Assembly: GCF_947495315.1 (NCBI RefSeq)
Contig: NZ_CANLYD010000002.1
Location: 372,001-436,000 of the forward strand
From: an uncultured Aquimarina sp.
GTDB lineage: Bacteria; Bacteroidota; Bacteroidia; Flavobacteriales; Flavobacteriaceae
Reading direction: 5' to 3'
Length of the DNA stretch: 64,000 nucleotides
The translations under genes were made by a program, and so were the position numbers. The notes under the pieces are model-generated. The model saw only the letters and a program-made list of their open reading frames with translations. It was not told where the DNA came from and ran no database searches. Every line of letters starts with the position of its first letter. Within the stretch, counting starts at the first letter, position 1. Shown one piece after another: positions 18,517 through 25,877 of the stretch.

Positions 18517-19650
18517 ATGAAAATCACGAAAATCTCTATAACAATCATATTAACACTAACGAGTATTATTTCATATACACAAAGTAATAATGCCTTCAAT
18601 GCAGAAACTCAAGCAGGGTATGAATATAATTATTTTAGAAGTCCAGATGAAATAAGAACAGGAGGAGTTATACTGAATGAGGATGAATTGATATCCAGCA
18701 GTTTTTATCAGGATATAGAACTAAATTATAAATATCGATACAAATGGAGCAAAAATAGAATTAGAGTTTCTATGAATCCTTTTTCTAGAATATTTTATGA
18801 AAATTTTGATGATAGCTATTGGAGCCTAAATACGAACGTTAAATATGACTATAAGTTTAGCAGAGAAACATCTTTACTTGCAGAAGCACGATTCATAAGA
18901 ATGAATAGAGAAGGGCTTGGAGGTGATCAGGATGTGTTAATTAATCCTTTAGGGTATACCAATTATGGAGGAACCTTAGGTTTACAGTTTGCGCCACTTA
19001 CAAATAATCAACTTACCATAGAGGGGTTTTATAACTTCAGGAATTTTGATGCCTTTGGTGTTAGAGATTTACAATATAGTGAATTTGGAGCTCAGATTTC
19101 TTCAGTTCAAACTTTTAGAATTAATAAGTTAAAACACAAGTTAGGTATAACAGCATACGCAAAAAAGAGACGTTATGATACTTTTAATGCCAGTGATATT
19201 GAACCAGATGGAGAAAGAGATTGGGATTATCTAAAAGGAACTTTGTATTATAGATTACCTTTTAACAAGCAGTTCGAAATAAAGCCAAGTTTTGTTTACT
19301 ATGTAAGGATTGATAATTCTACCAACCGATCTGGGTTCAATCAATTCGGTCCTGGAATTGCTCTGAAATATGACAATGACAAGACAAAAATTAGAGGAAC
19401 TTTCTCTTTCATTACAAGAAATTATACAGATATCGAAGCGAGAAACACTGATGGAGGTATAGGAGAAGATCTGAAATATGAATATTCAAACTTTCAGATG
19501 AATGCTGCTCACAAAATAGGGAAAGGTTTTTCTATTACTGCTACCATGTTTTCCAGAATTAGAAGTACTAACTATAGTGATATAGATGCAAGATCATTTA
19601 GAAATTATAGAAATCAATATGCTGGAATCGGTGTATTGTGGGAGTTTTAA
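18517..19650 (+). CDS. Outer-membrane beta-barrel protein, unknown
   Basis: 377 residues. A signal peptide (about 1-21, ending ISYTQS) is followed by many amphipathic strands rich in Y, R, N and D, and a C-terminal strand ending GIGVLWEF, whose final phenylalanine is typical of outer-membrane barrels. No known family motif was recognised. It starts 20 bases after the ATP-grasp gene and ends before a strong terminator, so it is the third gene of that operon. It may export or receive the product of the two preceding enzymes; that is speculation. Confidence 0.72.
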   Translation: MKITKISITIILTLTSIISYTQSNNAFNAETQAGYEYNYFRSPDEIRTGGVILNEDELISSSFYQDIELNYKYRYKWSKNRIRVSMNPFSRIFYENFDDSYWSLNTNVKYDYKFSRETSLLAEARFIRMNREGLGGDQDVLINPLGYTNYGGTLGLQFAPLTNNQLTIEGFYNFRNFDAFGVRDLQYSEFGAQISSVQTFRINKLKHKLGITAYAKKRRYDTFNASDIEPDGERDWDYLKGTLYYRLPFNKQFEIKPSFVYYVRIDNSTNRSGFNQFGPGIALKYDNDKTKIRGTFSFITRNYTDIEARNTDGGIGEDLKYEYSNFQMNAAHKIGKGFSITATMFSRIRSTNYSDIDARSFRNYRNQYAGIGVLWEF

Positions 19651-19682
19651 TATTTCTCTCAAATGATGGTTAGTTTTTTTAG

Positions 19683-19714
19683 TTAAGCGTTACTTTTGTA
19701 ACGCTTAATTTTTT
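19683..19714 (+). terminator. Terminator of the ATP-grasp/barrel operon
   Basis: A perfect 11-bp stem (TTAAGCGTTAC, 19683-19693, with 19698-19708) and a TTTT loop, followed by six T. It ends the 15965-19650 operon. Confidence 0.93.
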
Positions 19715-19748
19715 ATGTAGAAATTGAAAGTATAGTTAAAGATACGTT

Positions 19749-20105
19749 ATGGCTAGAGACGAAAAATTAAAAGAACGATGGGACGTTTTGGTACAAAAAT
19801 TATCAGCTCAATTTGCTGATGGAGATCCATTAGATTTAGATGCAATCATTTACCTGATTGGAGTGCAGGAATTAGGGCAGGTACATCGTAAGTTTAAGAA
19901 AGATGAAAAGCTAGATCTTATGCATATTGCTATCTGTAGGTTGTTAGAACCATATGGGTATTATGAGTTTGATTATTTTGATGAGCAAGGATGGCCACAT
20001 TATATTGTAAAAGAACAATTACCTAACCTCAAAGCCGGAGAGCAATCAGTTTTAATGAAAGAAGCAATTGTTAGTTATTTCCTGACAAGTGAGTATATTT
20101 TTTAA
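19749..20105 (+). CDS. Conserved cytoplasmic protein, unknown
   Basis: 118 residues, soluble, mixed alpha/beta, with no signal peptide. Notable segments are DPLDLDAIIYLIGVQELGQ and a tryptophan/tyrosine-rich patch GYYEFDYFDEQGWPHY. I recall similar short proteins in other flavobacteria but no function. It stands between two strong terminators and so forms its own transcription unit. Confidence 0.7.
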   Translation: MARDEKLKERWDVLVQKLSAQFADGDPLDLDAIIYLIGVQELGQVHRKFKKDEKLDLMHIAICRLLEPYGYYEFDYFDEQGWPHYIVKEQLPNLKAGEQSVLMKEAIVSYFLTSEYIF

Positions 20106-20124
20106 TGCTGTCAAATAATAATGA

Positions 20125-20165
20125 TTTATAAAAAAGATGCTCAAGTTGAGCATCTTTTTTATAAA
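20125..20165. terminator. Bidirectional terminator, 41-bp palindrome
   Basis: Twenty bases on each side of a central G at 20145 are perfectly complementary, with A-tract and T-tract ends on both strands. It closes the 19749-20105 gene and would also stop minus-strand transcription of the short ORF at 20222-20323. Confidence 0.92.
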
Positions 20166-20221
20166 TGTTTTGAATATGTAATATAAAAATCTTGTCTTAA
20201 AGAAATTTACTCATAATGTAG

Positions 20222-20323
20222 TTATCTTCTCATAGCATACCAAGAAGCCGAAGGAAGATTGCTTATCAATTCTTTTAATCCTTTCATGTCTATAATTAGG
20301 ATTCCAAAAAATAACTTTTTCAT
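20222..20323 (-). CDS. Possible 33-residue peptide, unknown
   Basis: Starts MKKLFFGILIIDMKGLKELI and ends PSASWYAMRR. A second ATG at residue 13 would give a 21-residue peptide. It is transcribed toward the palindromic terminator at 20125-20165, and an 8-bp inverted repeat lies 30 bases upstream. There is no recognisable Shine-Dalgarno site. It could be chance; the terminator placement is the main support. Confidence 0.25.
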   Translation of the reverse strand: MKKLFFGILIIDMKGLKELISNLPSASWYAMRR

Positions 20324-20352
20324 ATCGACATTTTTTAATTAAACATAAAATA

Positions 20353-20371
20353 ATGACTAACTTTTAGTCAT
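20353..20371. repeat. Inverted repeat ATGACTAA-N3-TTAGTCAT
   Basis: A perfect 8-bp stem with a 3-base loop, lying upstream of the short minus-strand ORF and 286 bases upstream of the ceramidase-like gene. It has the size of an operator for a dimeric regulator; no regulator is assigned. Confidence 0.4.
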
Positions 20372-20656
20372 ATACCATGTGTTCGCATTTATTGGTTATG
20401 AAATATTATTTTGGGAAAATCTAAGGCTGAATTTTATAGTATTTAAAACTATACCTAAATATAATCAATATCTACAGTTTTGTCAAGATTTTTAACGTGC
20501 TTTAACGTACTTAATAATTGTTTTTCTTAAAGAATTTTAGAAAAATGATATTTATCTGATTATTAGCGCATTATCTTTTTGTTACTTTCAGTATTTATTA
20601 CACTTGAATACTTCTCAATTTGTGTCGTTTTTTTAACTTTAATACAAAAAGAAAAT

Positions 20657-21364
20657 ATGTTTCTGAATGTTATCAATGATCCTAATGTTGTTCCCAATGA
20701 TACCGGACCGATTTACCAAGAAACGATCATGGGTAGATTACCAGTAGAACCGTTCAATACGATTAGCAATCTTGTATTTTTAATTATAATTATATACTTT
20801 TCTATACGCGTATATAAGAATCCAAAACAACATTTGTTTTTAGCCTTTTGTTTACCGATTCTTGCTATCGGTTTTATTGGAGGGACTTTATTTCATGGTA
20901 CCCGAAGTCATCAAATATGGTTGTTTATGGATTGGGTTCCAATTATGGTTTTGTGTATGTCGGCTGTTTTTTATTTCATTTTTAAATTATACAGACTTTG
21001 GTGGAAAAGAGTATTGGCCTTTGTCTTAATTTTTGGAGTTTCTTTTGCTGTACGCACATTACCTATTCCTGCAGTGGTCAGAATTTCATTAGGATACATA
21101 ATTACGGCAATTACAGTTTTGCTTCCCATTGTTTTATATCTCATAAAAACAAATGGGAGACATAAAGAAACAATTATACTAGCCTTTGTGTTTTTTGCAA
21201 TAGCCGTAAGTTTTAGAAGCGCAGATACGTTCTGGAAAACTGATCTTTTCTATATGGGAACACATTGGTTGTGGCATCTATTCGGAGGAATTTCGGTTTT
21301 CTTTTTGATGTTATACACCTATCGAGATAATCTAAAACAAAACAAAGTTCTTTCGGAAGGGTGA
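20657..21364 (+). CDS. CREST-superfamily membrane hydrolase, alkaline ceramidase-like
   Basis: 235 residues from the ATG at 20657; a TTG at 20579 would add 26 residues. Seven helices carry motifs of the alkaline ceramidase/CREST superfamily: PVEPFNTISNLVFL, GGTLFHGTRSHQIWLFMDWV and THWLWHLFGG. The histidines and aspartate (LFH, FMDW, HWLWH) match the expected metal-site residues. The serine found beside the first histidine in eukaryotic ceramidases is not obvious here. Some Bacteroidota make sphingolipids, so a lipid amidase role is possible but unproven. It stands alone before pheS. Confidence 0.7.
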   Translation: MFLNVINDPNVVPNDTGPIYQETIMGRLPVEPFNTISNLVFLIIIIYFSIRVYKNPKQHLFLAFCLPILAIGFIGGTLFHGTRSHQIWLFMDWVPIMVLCMSAVFYFIFKLYRLWWKRVLAFVLIFGVSFAVRTLPIPAVVRISLGYIITAITVLLPIVLYLIKTNGRHKETIILAFVFFAIAVSFRSADTFWKTDLFYMGTHWLWHLFGGISVFFLMLYTYRDNLKQNKVLSEG

Positions 21365-21445
21365 TTTTTCTGGAAATTATACGTTTTATTACCAAAATAA
21401 CACATTTTTTTAGACGCCATGTACAATTTTATGATGTACAAATCT

Positions 21446-21453
21446 TAAATTTG
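21446..21453 (+). promoter_or_regulatory. Probable -7 box of the pheS promoter
   Basis: TAAATTTG matches the Bacteroidota -7 consensus TAnnTTTG and lies 23 bases before the pheS ATG. No good -33 TTG is seen. Two direct copies of ATGTACAA just upstream (within 21419-21441) could be a binding site. Confidence 0.5.
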
Positions 21454-21476
21454 TCCTCTACTATAAGAAAAAGATC

Positions 21477-22496
21477 ATGATCGATAAGATTAAAGAATAT
21501 ATCTCAGAAGTTGAGGATTTCTCTGCCAAGACCAAAGAAGAAGTTGAAGCGTTTAGAATAAAGTTTTCGGGTAAGAAAGGACTAGTTAATGACTTTTTTA
21601 CTGAATTCAGAAATATTGCGAATGATCAAAAGAAAGAGTTTGGTCAAGCCATAAATGCCCTAAAAGTAGCAGCAGAAGATAAAGTAAGAGCCTTAAAAGA
21701 TGAACTAGAGTCTAAAGATGAAGAAAAGGGTGCTTATGGCGATCTTACACGTCCTGCAGAACCAATTGCTTTAGGATCACGTCATCCAATTTCTTTAGTA
21801 AAGAATCAAATTATAGATATATTTTCACGTATTGGTTTTAATGTAAGTGAAGGGCCAGAAATTGAAGATGATTGGCACAACTTTACTGCACTTAATTTAC
21901 CAGAATATCATCCAGCACGTGATATGCAGGACACGTTTTTTATCCAAACAGATCCGGATATTCTATTGCGTACACATACATCTTCTGTACAAGTACGGTA
22001 TATGGAAGACAATAAACCACCAATAAGAACTATTTCTCCAGGAAGAGTATATCGTAATGAGGCAATTTCTGCACGTTCACATTGTTTTTTTCATCAAGTA
22101 GAAGGATTATATATTGATAAAGATGTTTCATTTGCAGATCTAAAGCAAACATTACAATATTTTACCACAGAAATGTTCGGTAAATCCAAGATCAGACTAC
22201 GTCCGTCTTATTTCCCATTCACAGAACCAAGTGCTGAGGTAGATGTATATTGGGGATTAGAAACAGAAACAGACTATAAAATGACCAAGGGAACAGGTTG
22301 GTTAGAGATTATGGGATGTGGAATGGTAGATCCTAACGTATTGAAAAACTGTAATATTGATCCAGAAGAATATAGCGGTTTTGCTTTTGGTATGGGAATC
22401 GATCGTATAGCGCTATTGTTATATGGGATTTCTGATATCCGTATGCTAAGCGAAAATGATGTACGTTTCTTAGAACAATTTAAGTCTGCCTTATAA
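21477..22496 (+). CDS. pheS: Phenylalanine-tRNA ligase alpha subunit
   Basis: 339 residues, full length. An N-terminal coiled-coil (1-85) precedes the class II catalytic core with motif 2 ([20 protein letters not shown]) and motif 3 ([18 protein letters not shown]). Together with PheT, encoded elsewhere, it charges tRNA-Phe in the cytoplasm. A small conserved gene begins at the very next base after its stop. Confidence 0.97.
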   Translation: MIDKIKEYISEVEDFSAKTKEEVEAFRIKFSGKKGLVNDFFTEFRNIANDQKKEFGQAINALKVAAEDKVRALKDELESKDEEKGAYGDLTRPAEPIALGSRHPISLVKNQIIDIFSRIGFNVSEGPEIEDDWHNFTALNLPEYHPARDMQDTFFIQTDPDILLRTHTSSVQVRYMEDNKPPIRTISPGRVYRNEAISARSHCFFHQVEGLYIDKDVSFADLKQTLQYFTTEMFGKSKIRLRPSYFPFTEPSAEVDVYWGLETETDYKMTKGTGWLEIMGCGMVDPNVLKNCNIDPEEYSGFAFGMGIDRIALLLYGISDIRMLSENDVRFLEQFKSAL

Positions 22497-22892
22497 TTGA
22501 AAAAAGATATAGAAATACCAATAGTAGAAAATGTCTACGTAGCTGTGGTCAAAGAATGGAATGATGAATTCGGTGGTCATGATTGGAATGCTTATATCAT
22601 TAATGATCAGGATATACCTATTGAAATGGTTTTGGTAGTTACCAAAGGTTACAATACCGAAAAAAAGACATCTTTATTAAGACATGGTATAGGAACAGTG
22701 AATGCTAAATCATCCGCTAAGATCGAAATGATTCAGGAAGAATTATTTGCTATGAATAATGAGTTTTCGGTTACCTTCTTTGCGGAAGGTAAGCTATTCG
22801 ATAAGAAATACATTTTCAGAAAAAACACAATTAATGAAAACGCTTTTCGAGATCTTCCAGTAATGGAACAGCGAGGAGTATTGGTTTCATAA
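22497..22892 (+). CDS. Conserved protein coupled to pheS, unknown
   Basis: 131 residues from a TTG that directly abuts the pheS stop, so translational coupling is likely. It is a predicted soluble beta-rich protein (VYVAVVKEWNDEFGGHDWNA; SVTFFAEGKLFDKKYIFRKN) without catalytic motifs. I recall similar proteins next to pheS in other flavobacteria, but not their function. Confidence 0.75.
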   Translation: MKKDIEIPIVENVYVAVVKEWNDEFGGHDWNAYIINDQDIPIEMVLVVTKGYNTEKKTSLLRHGIGTVNAKSSAKIEMIQEELFAMNNEFSVTFFAEGKLFDKKYIFRKNTINENAFRDLPVMEQRGVLVS

Positions 22893-23059
22893 ACTTCATT
22901 TTTATAGAATTATTAGTTAAATAACTTGTATAAAAACAGGTTAATACCCCGTAATTGAGACGCTAATTGACTTTACTTTAGCGCCAGATTTCCCTTTTTA
23001 AAAGTTTTACTAAAAAACAACTCTTTAAAGAATCAAAAAAAGAGTTTGTTACACCATAT

Positions 23060-23110
23060 ATCCCTATAACGATTGGAGTGCCAACAGCCAATTGTAATGG
23101 GGATTTTTTT
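23060..23110 (+). terminator. Terminator-like hairpin in the leader of a lipoprotein gene
   Basis: The 17-base arms 23060-23076 and 23088-23104 pair with two G-U pairs and one mismatch; seven T (23104-23110) follow. It ends only 20 bases before the next start codon, leaving no room for a separate promoter. It may therefore be an attenuator read through by the lipoprotein transcript. A comparable hairpin precedes the paralog at 27540. Confidence 0.65.
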
Positions 23111-23130
23111 AATCTTAAAACCTAAATAAT

Positions 23131-23748
23131 ATGAAAAAAGTATTTTTTTTAGCCGTAGCAATAGCAATTGGGGTATTCTACGCTTGTGAAAAAGAAACAG
23201 TAGAAGAAACAAATTCTATTGTAGATGTAAATGAAAGTAATAACCAAACAGAAGTAGAAGGTAAATGGATTTCCTATCGATGTTACTATATTTTTGAAAG
23301 AGGACTAAGGTTTCAAGGTAGGTGTTTCTCTTCGCTTAATGGAATATGTGGTTTCGAAAAAATATGTATTCCTATCTTTTACGATCCATGCTGGTTTGTA
23401 CCTTGCTGGATTGATATTTGGGATCCATGGATAATCTACGAAAAGTTGGATCCTAGAGATTTCCTCTCTTTTAGAGATAAATTAGAAGTAGATATTGATC
23501 CAGGAAAAGCTTCTGTACCTTTTGCTTTAAATGAGAAAATAGCAGGATTGCAGTTTTATCAGGAGGAAGGTTTGTTTAAAGATAATGTCTTTACAGTAGA
23601 AGATTCATTGATTCTTGATGCAGAAATTTCCAAAGAACTAGGATTGCAAGGTAATGTGGTAAAAGCTGGAAAATATCCAGTAATAACTAATAAGGAAAAT
23701 GGAACTTTTAATGTCATATTAGCGGTAGAAAAAGGTTTCGAACGCTAA
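23131..23748 (+). CDS. Secreted lipoprotein with DPCxxVPC motif, paralog A
   Basis: 205 residues. A lipoprotein signal peptide leads to a candidate lipidated C19 (GVFYAC). The mature protein has an unusual Cys/Trp/Pro-rich core DPCWFVPCW followed by DPWIIYEKLDPRDF, then a C-terminal domain with VPFALNEKIAGLQFY and GKYPVITNKENGTFNVILAV. The gene at 27540-28229 encodes a clear paralog with the same motifs. I do not recognise the family. Paired cysteines suggest a disulfide or metal site. Terminator-like hairpins lie both before and after the gene. Confidence 0.75.
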   Translation: MKKVFFLAVAIAIGVFYACEKETVEETNSIVDVNESNNQTEVEGKWISYRCYYIFERGLRFQGRCFSSLNGICGFEKICIPIFYDPCWFVPCWIDIWDPWIIYEKLDPRDFLSFRDKLEVDIDPGKASVPFALNEKIAGLQFYQEEGLFKDNVFTVEDSLILDAEISKELGLQGNVVKAGKYPVITNKENGTFNVILAVEKGFER

Positions 23749-23774
23749 TAGCAGTTCATAAATGTTGGCAATAA

Positions 23775-23810
23775 AAAGGGCTGGTTAGAATTCATGATAA
23801 CCAGCCCTTT
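23775..23810. terminator. Bidirectional terminator between convergent genes
   Basis: A perfect 13-bp stem (23775-23787 with 23798-23810) and a 10-base loop. A T run follows on the minus strand and an AT-rich tail on the plus strand. It serves the lipoprotein gene and the convergent M56 gene. Confidence 0.9.
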
Positions 23811-23832
23811 AATTTTGATTTATAATGAGATG

Positions 23833-25278
23833 TTATTCTTTTATCTCAAAAACTATTGGTAAGGAGTACATTACACCAACATTGACTCCATCTTGCACTC
23901 CTGGTGTCATCTTAGGTAATTGATTAATAACACGTATTGCTTCATTTTCTAATGCTAGTAATGGCCCACGTGCGTGAACATCTGTAGTATTACCCAAATT
24001 ATCTATCTTAAATTTTACAAGAATTTTTTGACGCCCACTAAGTTTCAGTTCTTTTCCAATTTCTGTATTAAACTCACTGCCAATGAATTGAGAAACACTC
24101 TTAGAGAAACATCTTTTCGCCTCTACCTTAGTGAGGTTTTCACAACCAGGATATACAGGAACCTTCTCTATAACTCCAAAAGGTATTTCTAAAGCACCTG
24201 TTATGCCTTGGTATTGTTCGTTTGAAACATCACCATTCACCAAAGCTGATAAAACTTTTAAAGCTTTTTCTTCTTCTGGGCTCACATTACCTTGCACGGC
24301 GATCTGTTGCTTTACCGCTTCTATTTTCTGTATCAAAAGACTCCTTGAAGTATCTATATTCTCTGAGTTTTCTATGGATTGCGCATTAGCATCTTCAGTA
24401 CAAGAAGTGTACACTAACATCATACAAACCACGGGTAGTAATAATAAATACTTTAATTGAAAGATTTTTCTTGATTTTGATTTTTGTAACATAACAAGTC
24501 GATTTTTGATTAATGAATGATTAAAAAATGTATTAATAAATGAAATTTTCTCTGTTTCGAAAACTTGAGATAATAGGTTCTGATAGTATTCTTTTTTACT
24601 AGTTTCTGCTATAGCCTTAGCATCTGCAATATATTCCTGAAGCATGGCTATTCTATTTTGATATATATAGATCAACGGATTAAACCAAAATAGAATTCGT
24701 AATATTTCAAAGAAAATAAGGTCTATAGAATGATATTCTCTTACGTGAATTTTTTCGTGAAGTAAGACATTGGTTTTTTTAATTTCCGAAAGATTAGTCC
24801 CAATGTAAATTGTATTGAAAAAAGAAAATGCAGTGGTTGTATTTGGTAATGATACCAGCGTAATATTTTTTGTATTTACCTTAGTTCCGGATCTTCTTAA
24901 ATTTAATATTTTAAAAACCTTATAAAGAAATAAAAATAAGCTTGCTACCACTCCCAGATACCATAAATACCCAAAAACTGGTATCAAAGAAATGTAACTT
25001 GATAGGTGACTCTCTGATCCGATTACGACTTCTGGTAAAAGATGAACCTGCATAGGAGAATCTGTAATAAGTACTTCGGGTAATTGTATGGTGTATGCTG
25101 TGGGAATATTTTGTCTTATAAAATCTAATCGAATCAGTGGAAGTAAAAAACTTAGAATAGGGGTTATGAGGAGATATGCTCTATTCCAGTTAAAAAATGT
25201 TTCTTTTTTTAGAAATAGATCATATGTTACTAAAAAAAGCAGTTGAAACGCAATGATTTGTAGTATGTAATGTATCAT
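23833..25278 (-). CDS. M56 (BlaR1-like) metallopeptidase sensor with TonB C-terminal domain
   Basis: 481 residues. Several N-terminal membrane helices flank a zinc-peptidase domain with HEKIH at 174-178 and a downstream glutamate in MLQEYIADAKA. Another membrane helix lies near 275-292. The periplasmic C-terminus ends in a TonB-like domain (about 370-481; VPVYPGCENL, ILVKFKIDNLGN). In BlaR1-type systems the peptidase cleaves or inactivates the BlaI repressor on a signal. The blaI-type gene is one base upstream. The TonB domain suggests sensing or energising at the outer membrane. The inducer is unknown, and no beta-lactamase is adjacent. Confidence 0.88.
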   Translation of the reverse strand: MIHYILQIIAFQLLFLVTYDLFLKKETFFNWNRAYLLITPILSFLLPLIRLDFIRQNIPTAYTIQLPEVLITDSPMQVHLLPEVVIGSESHLSSYISLIPVFGYLWYLGVVASLFLFLYKVFKILNLRRSGTKVNTKNITLVSLPNTTTAFSFFNTIYIGTNLSEIKKTNVLLHEKIHVREYHSIDLIFFEILRILFWFNPLIYIYQNRIAMLQEYIADAKAIAETSKKEYYQNLLSQVFETEKISFINTFFNHSLIKNRLVMLQKSKSRKIFQLKYLLLLPVVCMMLVYTSCTEDANAQSIENSENIDTSRSLLIQKIEAVKQQIAVQGNVSPEEEKALKVLSALVNGDVSNEQYQGITGALEIPFGVIEKVPVYPGCENLTKVEAKRCFSKSVSQFIGSEFNTEIGKELKLSGRQKILVKFKIDNLGNTTDVHARGPLLALENEAIRVINQLPKMTPGVQDGVNVGVMYSLPIVFEIKE

Positions 25279-25279
25279 G

Positions 25280-25642
25280 TTATTCTTCCTCTTTATTTAT
25301 TTCTCTCATTGCTGCTTCCATCTCAGCAATACTGATGTCGTTTTTCTTCATAAAAAAAGAAACCATGCTCTTAAAAGATCCTTGAAAATAACCGTCAATT
25401 AATTTGTTGATACTCTGATTGCTGTACTCTGTTTTTTTAACAAGTGGGATGTAAATATGAATTCTTCCTTCTTTTCGATAATTTACAAAGCCTTTATCTT
25501 CTAATATTCTTACAATCGTAGAAACAGTATTGTAAGCAGGTTTTGGTTCTGGTAACTGTTCCAGGATCGCAACTACGCTGCCTTCCTCTAGATTCCATAG
25601 GATTTTCATAATATCTTCTTCTGCTTTGGTCAACTGTTTCAT
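25280..25642 (-). CDS. BlaI/MecI-family winged-helix repressor
   Basis: 120 residues from the ATG at 25642; a TTG at 25672 would add ten residues, but the family normally starts MKQLTKAEEDIMKILW. The winged helix covers 1-75 and the dimerisation helix lies C-terminal. Three copies of AACTAA-N4-TTAGTT lie upstream between 25671 and 25737, consistent with autorepression. It is followed after one base by the M56 sensor gene. Confidence 0.92.
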   Translation of the reverse strand: MKQLTKAEEDIMKILWNLEEGSVVAILEQLPEPKPAYNTVSTIVRILEDKGFVNYRKEGRIHIYIPLVKKTEYSNQSINKLIDGYFQGSFKSMVSFFMKKNDISIAEMEAAMREINKEEE

Positions 25643-25670
25643 AAATTGATTGATTTCTTTATAGTCTTTC

Positions 25671-25737
25671 AAACTAAGATCTTAGTTTGAGAATGCTAAT
25701 ATAAACTAAATATTTAGTTTGAACTAATGTTTTAGTT
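25671..25737. promoter_or_regulatory. Triple operator palindromes of the BlaI-type repressor
   Basis: Three sites share AACTAA-N4-TTAGTT: AAACTAAGATCTTAGTTT at 25671-25688, AAACTAAATATTTAGTTT at 25703-25720 (both perfect 18-bp palindromes), and a 16-base core at 25722-25737. Centres are 32 and 18 bp apart. They lie 29-95 bases before the blaI ATG, where a repressor would block transcription. They could also affect the divergent hydrolase gene at 25878. Confidence 0.85.
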
Positions 25738-25877
25738 TTAATTTTTATAAGACTACGCAACTTGAAAGGACTAAAAGGGTAGAAAAGGAATCTAAATGAG
25801 TTGTTTATCGATTAAAAGTCAATGACCAGCTTTTTTTAGAAATCTTGTAACAGATATAACTATTTACCTTTAAAAAA

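Larger units (their letters stand above)
20106..20656. other. Intergenic region with terminator, inverted repeat and a 33-codon ORF
   Basis: About 550 bases without an established gene. It holds a 41-bp terminator palindrome (20125-20165), a short minus-strand ORF (20222-20323), an 8-bp inverted repeat (20353-20371) and AT-rich DNA before the ceramidase-like gene. No tRNA or known RNA fold was recognised. Confidence 0.6.

Noticed and set aside
18327..18599. 90-codon minus-strand ORF across the ATP-grasp/barrel junction
   Set aside because: Antisense to two supported genes with hydrophobic low-complexity translation; no start signal.
25751..25761. TACGCAACT resembling the ECF -35 block near the hydrolase promoter
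   Set aside because: No CATCT-like -10 block occurs at the 14-base spacing seen in the two matched promoters.
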